Below the pieces are notes generated by a model, which saw only the letters and a list, made by a program, of their open reading frames with translations, was not told the origin of the DNA and made no database searches. DNA of 64,000 nt from contig CM069439.1 of NCBI GenBank assembly GCA_035610365.1, forward strand, positions 6,882,001 through 6,946,000, written 5' to 3'. This document shows, piece after piece, positions 58,645 to 64,000 of the stretch (position 1 is its first letter; each line of letters starts with the position of its first letter). This stretch comes from Aquatica leii. Taxonomy: Eukaryota; Arthropoda; Insecta; Coleoptera; Lampyridae. A program made the translations under genes and the position numbers.

Positions 58645-58675
58645 GTTTCGACAGTCATGTCGCTGTATTCTTCAG
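58645..58675 (-). ncRNA. Candidate hammerhead ribozyme core in Penelope 3' region
   Basis: The minus strand reads CTGAAGA, a short potential stem (ACAG...CTGT), and CGAAAC, the order of a hammerhead core. Hammerhead motifs are known in Penelope-like elements. Helices I and III look weak, so it is only a candidate. In the right arm (60854-60884) CTGAAGA has become TTAAAGA. Confidence 0.4.
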
Positions 58676-58714
58676 AAAGAACTGAAACTGAAGGTATAGC
58701 ATCCTGACAAGCCT

Positions 58715-59146
58715 TCATATTATGCCGTTCGGATCAGTGGTTCGTGACGGTTTCGTTTCATTACTCTTCCGGAACATGTTTTTCCATATTGGCGCTAGAT
58801 CGATTCCATTATCCCTATTGAAATTGTCGTACTTCTGGATTTCGATGGCTTCCTTGTATAGTCTAGGCCAGAAGTTTTGGGATTTAGCCAACATTGTTGC
58901 CTCTTCAAATTTTATCGTGTGACCGGTGTCTAAAAAGTGTTCCGCAACAGCAAATCTTGTGTTATGTTTCTTTGTATCCGCCTTATGTTCTTTTAATCTG
59001 GTAGCTATGTTGCGCCCCGTTTGTCCTATGTAAGCCAGCCCACACGAACAAGGGATGTGGTAGACCCCTGGTTCCTCAAGTGGTGCTTTTGTTTCCGATG
59101 ATTTTGAGAAATTGCCGGCTATTTTATTTGTTGCGGTGAAGGTCAC
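58715..59146 (-). CDS. Penelope GIY-YIG endonuclease domain, left arm
   Basis: Reads GVYHIPCSCGLAYIGQTGRN, a GIY-YIG nuclease core with the CxC of Penelope elements, then RLKEH, and EHFLDTGHTIKFEEATML with further conserved residues. Ends at a stop after DPNGII. Open in this copy, with a shift upstream. Confidence 0.88.
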   Translation of the reverse strand: MTFTATNKIAGNFSKSSETKAPLEEPGVYHIPCSCGLAYIGQTGRNIATRLKEHKADTKKHNTRFAVAEHFLDTGHTIKFEEATMLAKSQNFWPRLYKEAIEIQKYDNFNRDNGIDLAPIWKNMFRKSNETKPSRTTDPNGII

Positions 59147-59149
59147 TTT

Positions 59150-60030
59150 GATGTTTTTACCTCTAAGCAGCCTTTTATGTAAGAAATGAAGGAAGTTGCC
59201 ACAGGGTCTTCCTTCTTTGGTTTTTCCTTACTGTGTTTGTTAATTACTCGATATATGTCTCTTTTTCTGAAACCGTTTTTTATTAAGGCGTTCGTTAGGT
59301 GACCTAGCTTGGTGTTTAACGTGTTCGGTTCACTGATCGCCTTGGCCCTGTGTACTAAAGTTTTTAGAACTGAAAACTTCTGAGCTGGATGATGATGTGA
59401 TTCGGCGTTGAGGTATCTGTCAGTATGTGTCGGTTTTCTATATACTTGATGCCCCAATCCTTTGTCCATCTTTTGAGTGACTAGTACGTCCAAGAACGGA
59501 ATGCTCTGTTTGTTTCCTTTTCCATGGTGAATTTTATGTTGGAATCTAACTGGTTAATGTGATCCAGAAAGTTGTGTAGTGTTTCTGCTCCATGAGACCA
59601 AATTACAAATGTATCGTCCACATAACGTAGCCAGCATTTTGGTTTGAGGGTAGAGGTTTCTAATGCTCTTTCCTCAAAGTCCTCCATAAATATATTAGCG
59701 ATGACTGGAGAGAGTGGTGATCCCATCGCTGCTCCTTCAATTTGTTCGTATACAATATTGTTGAATGAGAAGTACGTGGACTTAAATCATAGCTCAATTA
59801 GTCCGGTAAGCTCCTCATCCAAATCCGCTTTTTCGTAATTTAGTCTTGATGATCTCTAGTGCTGTTTGTAGTGGCACTTTTGTGAAGAGAGATGTCACAT
59901 CAAAGCTGACTAAAATGTCTTCTGAAAGGATTGAAGAAATTAAATTGGAATCAGAAGACATTTTAGTCAGCTTTGATGTGACATCGCTCTTCACAAAAGT
60001 GCCACTACAAACAGCGCTAGAGATCATCAA
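59150..60030 (-). pseudogene. Penelope reverse transcriptase, left arm
   Basis: 60030-59815: SEDILVSFDVTSLFTKVPLQ, the start of the catalytic domain (partly formed from the palindromic junction). 59726-59481: MGSPLSPVIANIFMEDFE and the catalytic YVDDTFVIW. 59493-59150: VYRKPTHTDRYLNAESHHHP, typical of Penelope elements. Frameshifts lie between the three blocks and upstream domains are absent. Confidence 0.85.
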
Positions 60031-60380
60031 GACTTGTCACTCGAAAGATGGACAAAAGATTGGGGTATCAAGTATATAGAAAACCGACACATACTGACAG
60101 ATACCTCAACGCCGAATAACATCATTATCCAGCTCAGAAGTTTTCAGTTCTAAAAACTTTAGTACACAGGGCCAAGGCGATCAGTGAACGAACACGTTAA
60201 ACATCGAGCTAGGTCACCTAACGAACGCCTTAATAAAAAACGGTTTCAGAAAAAGAGACATATATCGAGTAATCAACAAACACAGTAAGGAAAAACCAAA
60301 GAAGGAAGATCCCGTGACAACTTCCTTCCTTCCTTACATCAAAGGCTGCATGGATAAAATAGCCAAGATACAACATCAAA

Positions 60381-60812
60381 GTGACCTTCACTGCAACAAA
60401 TAAAATAGCCGCCAATTTCTCAAAATCAAAGGAAACAAAACCACCACTCGAGGAACCAGGGGTCTACCACCTCCCTTGTTCGTGTGAGCTGGCTTACATA
60501 GGACAAACGGGACGCAACATAGCTACCAGATTAAAAGAACATAAAGCGGATGCAAAGAAACATAACACAATATCTGCTGTTGCGGAACATGTCTTAGACA
60601 TCAGTCACACAATAAAATTTGAAGAGGCAACAATGTTGGCTAAATCCCAAAACTTCTGGCCTAGATTATACAAGGAAGCCATCGAAATCCAGAAGTACGA
60701 CAATTTCAATAGGGATAATAGAATCGATCTAGCGCCAATATTGAAAAGCATGTTCCGGAGGAGTAATGAATCGAAACCGTCACGAACTACTGACCCAAAC
60801 AGTGTAATATAA
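60381..60812 (+). CDS. Penelope GIY-YIG endonuclease domain, right arm
   Basis: Same length as the left-arm domain with scattered differences (GVYHLPCSCELAYIGQTGRN; EHVLDISHTIKFEE). The reverse transcriptase between 60035 and 60090 is deleted. Confidence 0.88.
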   Translation: MTFTATNKIAANFSKSKETKPPLEEPGVYHLPCSCELAYIGQTGRNIATRLKEHKADAKKHNTISAVAEHVLDISHTIKFEEATMLAKSQNFWPRLYKEAIEIQKYDNFNRDNRIDLAPILKSMFRRSNESKPSRTTDPNSVI

Positions 60813-61754
60813 AGGCTTGTCAGGATCCTATACCATCAGTTTCAGTTTTTTTTTAAAGAAGACAGCGACATGACTGTCGAAACGTAAAATATTGTACATT
60901 TTTCAAAGTTTGTAAACTTTCTAAGTTTTATGAATTTCGTGAAAAGTGTAAATATGGAACGCGGTTCAAAACCCGAAAATAATTATGTGTCAAGAAGTAG
61001 GAATTCAAGACCATCAGATGTATGAAATAGATTCCCAACTTCTTGTATCACCTTAACGACTTCCTACTGCATGGGTAATACAAAGTTAGCTGGTCCTGAT
61101 GGTCTACTCCACCCATATATTTATTATAATGGTATATTAGGACAGGCTTCTGTTTCGAATTCTGTGTTTTCAATCATGTCGTTCGCATGCTCATTAGAAA
61201 TGTATACGGCGTCGCGTATGTCCTTCCACTTAGCAACCATGACATTGTTAGCAAAAGCTGCAACTCTCTCGCGCTTTTTCAATTTTTTGTTTACGATTTG
61301 CTTGGGGTCGTGTTTGCGTTTAGGATTTAGCGTCTTACGACTTGTCAGTTTATCCGCCAACTGAAATGAATTATAGAAGTTATCCAAGGATACAGCGTGC
61401 CCTGAATTTAAATAGTTGGCTGTGAGATCAAAAACTACCTTCGTTCGTCCAATGGTCCGGTATATACTAATGATTTCATAATCACACCACTTGGCTCAGT
61501 TAGCATATACAATCTTATCTCGTATTTATGTCTCTTATTCTTGATGTACTAGCTAAAGACTAAACGCCCCCTCCACAGCACAATCGATACATCTAGCGAT
61601 AACTGTTTTTCAGGGTAGTAACGTCGTACCATCTTGTTATTAAAAAATCTACAATTGGTCGTATTCTGCGTAAACGATCTGTGAACCTTTCCCGACGTAT
61701 TTCTTACAAAATGTAAGCATCTCATAATTATTAGAAACGATCTCTACTCATATA

Positions 61755-62940
61755 CTGACCTCCAGAAAAATTGCAACATCTAGAACTTGTTGAACGATTT
61801 TATTGAAATTTTTAGGAAACGTCTATTTTCAAATTGTTGTTGTTTGTTCACAATTTTATTCTGAACTTAATGACAATGCCGCGAGTACGTCAACGTTTTG
61901 ACCAATTAGTGATTTTAAACGTGGCCGTATTATTGGTATGAGAAGGCCGGACTTTCGCTATGAGCAATTGCTCGTCGTGTAAACCGAAATGTTTCATCGG
62001 TATTGAGATGTTGGTCCAAATGGTCCGAGGAAGGGGTTCAACATCGTCGCTGTGGATCTGGACGTCCTCGGAGGACTACAGATCGCGAAGGACGTCGCTT
62101 AAGAGTTTTGGCCACAAGAGACAGATTTTCAACAACTCGATCAATTGCAAATGATTGGATGAGAGGTATAGGACTCAGAATGTCATCTGTTTATTGCAGG
62201 ATAAGATCTTATGGGTTGCGTTCATATCATCCATTTTTATGTCTTCCCCTTACACCACTTCACCGTCTACGCAGACTAGAGTGGACCAACGAAAGGGTTA
62301 ATTGGGCGCAAGAATGGCATCAAATTGTGTGTAGTGACGAGTCCCGATTTTGCTTGTGGGTCCACGATGGACGTAGGAGGGTCAAACGGATGCATAGAGA
62401 ACGTCAAAATCTAACATTTTTTGTGGAACGCAACACAGCCCTCGCTCAAGGAGTTATGATATGGAGTGCAATATGTTATGATAGCAGATCACCCTTGGTC
62501 TTTATTGACGGCAACTTAAACGCAGCTGGTTACATTGCTAATGTAACCAGTTGGGCTTTCATATCTTCAGGGGCTGCAAAATCCCATTTTCCAGCAAGAT
62601 AATGCGCGCCCTCGGTCGCCTGATTTGTCGCCCGTTGAACATGTATGGGATATGATTGGTAGGCGACCGGGTAATTTACCACACCCTCCAGATAACTTAC
62701 ACGATCTCCAGCTACGGATTCAAGAAGCTTGGGACGATATACTACAAGCAGCTTGATCACTTGATTGATAGCATGCCAAGACGTCTAAATAAATGCATTA
62801 CAAATCGTGACGGAGAAACTCATTACTGAAAAAACTTTTTAAACTTTTGTTTTTAAATTTTAATCATCACTTTGTTTCCTGAAAATTTCAATAAAATCGT
62901 TCAACAACTTCTAGGTGTTGCAATTTTTCTGGAAGTCAGT
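61755..62940 (+). mobile_element. Tc1-like transposon B, inserted in piggyBac
   Basis: Inverted ends of over 60 bp (CTGACCTCCAGAAAAATTGC and CTGACTTCCAGAAAAATTGC), flanked by TATA on both sides, which includes the TA target. Encodes one transposase, frameshifted but little diverged in its motifs. Splits the piggyBac gene at its N-terminal third. Confidence 0.9.
61876..62800 (+). pseudogene. Tc1-like transposase B
   Basis: ATG at 61876 (MPRVRQRFDQLV). 62003-62602: MRCWSKWSEEGVQHRRCGSG, RPRRTTDREGRRLRVLATRD, SIANDWMRGIGLRMS, WHQIVCSDESRFCLW with the first catalytic Asp. A shift follows, then NPIFQQDNARP with the second Asp, directly joined to RSPDLSPVEHVWD with the catalytic Glu. The DD34E spacing is collapsed by a deletion of roughly 25 codons after DNARP. 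Ends DHLIDSMPRRLNKCI. Confidence 0.85.
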
Positions 62941-63721
62941 ATATGTTCCGAAAAACACTTTTAGTTAAACAATGGATGCCCTTTCAAATAGTCTTGAAAT
63001 CGGTTTAGGCTTATTGTGCCTGTGTGAACGACAACAGCAATAAATTCTGGAATTCGGCAGGTGTAATGGGTTTACATTTGCCAATTCTTGATTTCTCAGA
63101 AACATCTGCAGACAAAAAGATTTCTTTCGCGTAATGATTTGTTTCACTTACAATCATTGCAAGAATCTCATAGTCGAATAGACGACGGGCTCATTGTCTC
63201 CTAATAGTTCGTTTCTTTTTGTAAATGGAAAATTTCTCATGTCTTGCACGGTATCGGACCAATTTGGAACATTATCTCCGTGAGCGACAGATGGTGCTGG
63301 TGTCGCTATTTGTGTAGGTACTCTGCATTTCTTCTTCATCGTCGGTATTTTCTTCGGAGTACGATTCGTCCGGTTCAAAAATTTTGTCTCCATTGTCGCT
63401 GTATAAATCATCGAATTCGTGGTCGGAAGCTTCTAATAGCGCTAACAACTCAGTCTTAGAAATTTTTTTAGGATTTTTTATTGTAACCTTTCTATTTTTT
63501 TGACGTTGAGGGGCCCTTTCCATTTATCGTTACGCTACACAGGTTAGGAAAGAAGAAATCCAAAACGGTAAAATGTTTTATACAAACTGATGCCTTTGTA
63601 ACAAGCTGTCCAATACACGTGTTCTCACCTTGGAATAACATTCGTCGCAGATCCGTGCTATGCGCACTGTAAGTAAGACTTGCGCGTCACGTACCAGAGA
63701 CAGGCGCAGCGAATGAGTTAA

Positions 63722-64000
63722 CGGTTCTTTGCAACGTAAATATGGCAAGAAATAAACTGTTGGTGATAGAAAAAGTAAAAATCCACGCTGCTTTAAAGGT
63801 GTGAAAACTTTTCGATGCAATACAATGCCAATGAAAATCCTTAGATAACACCATCGATCTTCAGTGAATGATTGGCAAATTAGGATAACAAATTAACACA
63901 AAACTTTCTTCTGTTAGCTGACTGACAATTGCAACGGTCATTTCGTAAATTTAACACTGAAAATATCAAATCGGTCTTTTTGCCATCGAAGCCTACTTTG
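63722..64000. other. Right-edge flank
   Basis: No recognised feature to the right of the probable piggyBac end. Confidence 0.4.

Larger units (their letters stand above)
58501..60990. mobile_element. Penelope-like retroelement inserted as an inverted (head-to-head) pair
   Basis: A 2490-bp insert flanked by a 12-bp direct repeat CAAGAAGTAGGA at 58489-58500 and 60991-61002; removing one copy restores the piggyBac frame (YFL-YKKYS). The left arm (minus) and right arm (plus) are inverted copies meeting near 59922-59948. There, TGACTAAAATGTCTTCTGA and its reverse complement flank a 25-bp spacer. The right arm lacks about 350 bp of the reverse transcriptase region. Each arm ends outward with the same 3' region. 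Confidence 0.9.
58201..63523 (-). pseudogene. piggyBac transposase pseudogene
   Basis: N-terminus MERAPQRQKNRKVTIKNPKK with an acidic region (EENTDDEEEMQ). Then VPNWSDTVQDM, and ETNHYA-like sequence near 63130. After the Tc1 insertion: SLDVSIVLWRGRLVF (first catalytic region), LYMLTEPSGVIMK, MDNFYNSFQLADKL (second Asp), KKLKKRERVAAF, VMVAKWKDIRD, NKYMGGVDHQDQL (third Asp), and CSRKSLRWYKK. After the Penelope insertion: YKKYSRNNANLYYYR and the Cys-rich C-terminus (RKRCRLCLQKK, then YHC and GLCVGECF). Frames shift in several places. Order and motifs match the DDD piggyBac family. Confidence 0.8.
57904..63717 (-). mobile_element. piggyBac-type element, interrupted by a Penelope pair and a Tc1-like element
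   Basis: Coding remains on the minus strand at 63523-62941, 61754-61003 and 58488-58201. TTAA occurs at 57900-57903 and 63718-63721, and the adjoining sequences are inversely similar (TGCGCACAGACACGGATACG and TGCGCCTGTCTCTGGTACG), so these are probable ends with the TTAA target typical of piggyBac. The two insertions carry their own target duplications, so they are younger. Confidence 0.65.

Overview
The window is AT-rich genomic DNA from an insect. The evidence is a multi-exon glutamate-gated chloride channel gene with insect exon structure, a facilitated trehalose/sugar transporter gene, and many insect-type transposons. The order cannot be fixed from the sequence; a hemipteran is possible but not shown. 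I recognise only two host genes, and almost everything else is mobile DNA, much of it nested.

Layout. 1-4760: a minus-strand hAT (TTF zinc finger/DUF4371) pseudogene, split just after its start codon by a foldback-like element (519-4138) whose long inverted arms carry an 18-bp minisatellite. 5249-10322: a tandemly duplicated block of pogo-type transposon and retroelement-integrase remnants. 12605-24281 (minus): a complete glutamate-gated chloride channel gene (GluCl, 447 codons plus stop) with three tandem 68-nt alternative exons 3. Its 8.5-kb last intron holds a mariner relic, a ~770-bp tandem repeat and a hAT MITE. 25610-29120: mariner-like and pogo-like relics. 29560-39072: a second copy of the same hAT, cut by a nearly full Ty3/gypsy element (30650-37129) and, 45 bp further on, by a solo LTR. 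40125-41666: a three-exon sugar transporter. 43802-45516: two MITEs. 45613-48915: a Tc1-like element invaded by a minisatellite element. 48926-54516: a second, older gypsy element of a related family. 57003-63717: a Tigger relic and a piggyBac element invaded by an inverted pair of Penelope-like (GIY-YIG) retroelements and by a Tc1-like element.

The most unusual observation is in the two gypsy elements. Downstream of the integrase, in the same frame, the Pol polyprotein carries a macro domain closely resembling the ADP-ribose-ester hydrolase TARG1/OARD1, with both catalytic residues (Lys in TKK, Asp in GCGLD). In the first element this is followed by a CCCH zinc finger. Two diverged families in one window share the macro domain, so it looks like an established part of this lineage and not a one-off capture. 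I know of no described ADP-ribose hydrolase of this type in a gypsy Pol, but a literature and database check is needed.

Several insertions can be dated relative to each other because the empty sites can be read: the hAT copy at the left edge preserves the uninterrupted ATAT site into which the gypsy element inserted in the other copy.
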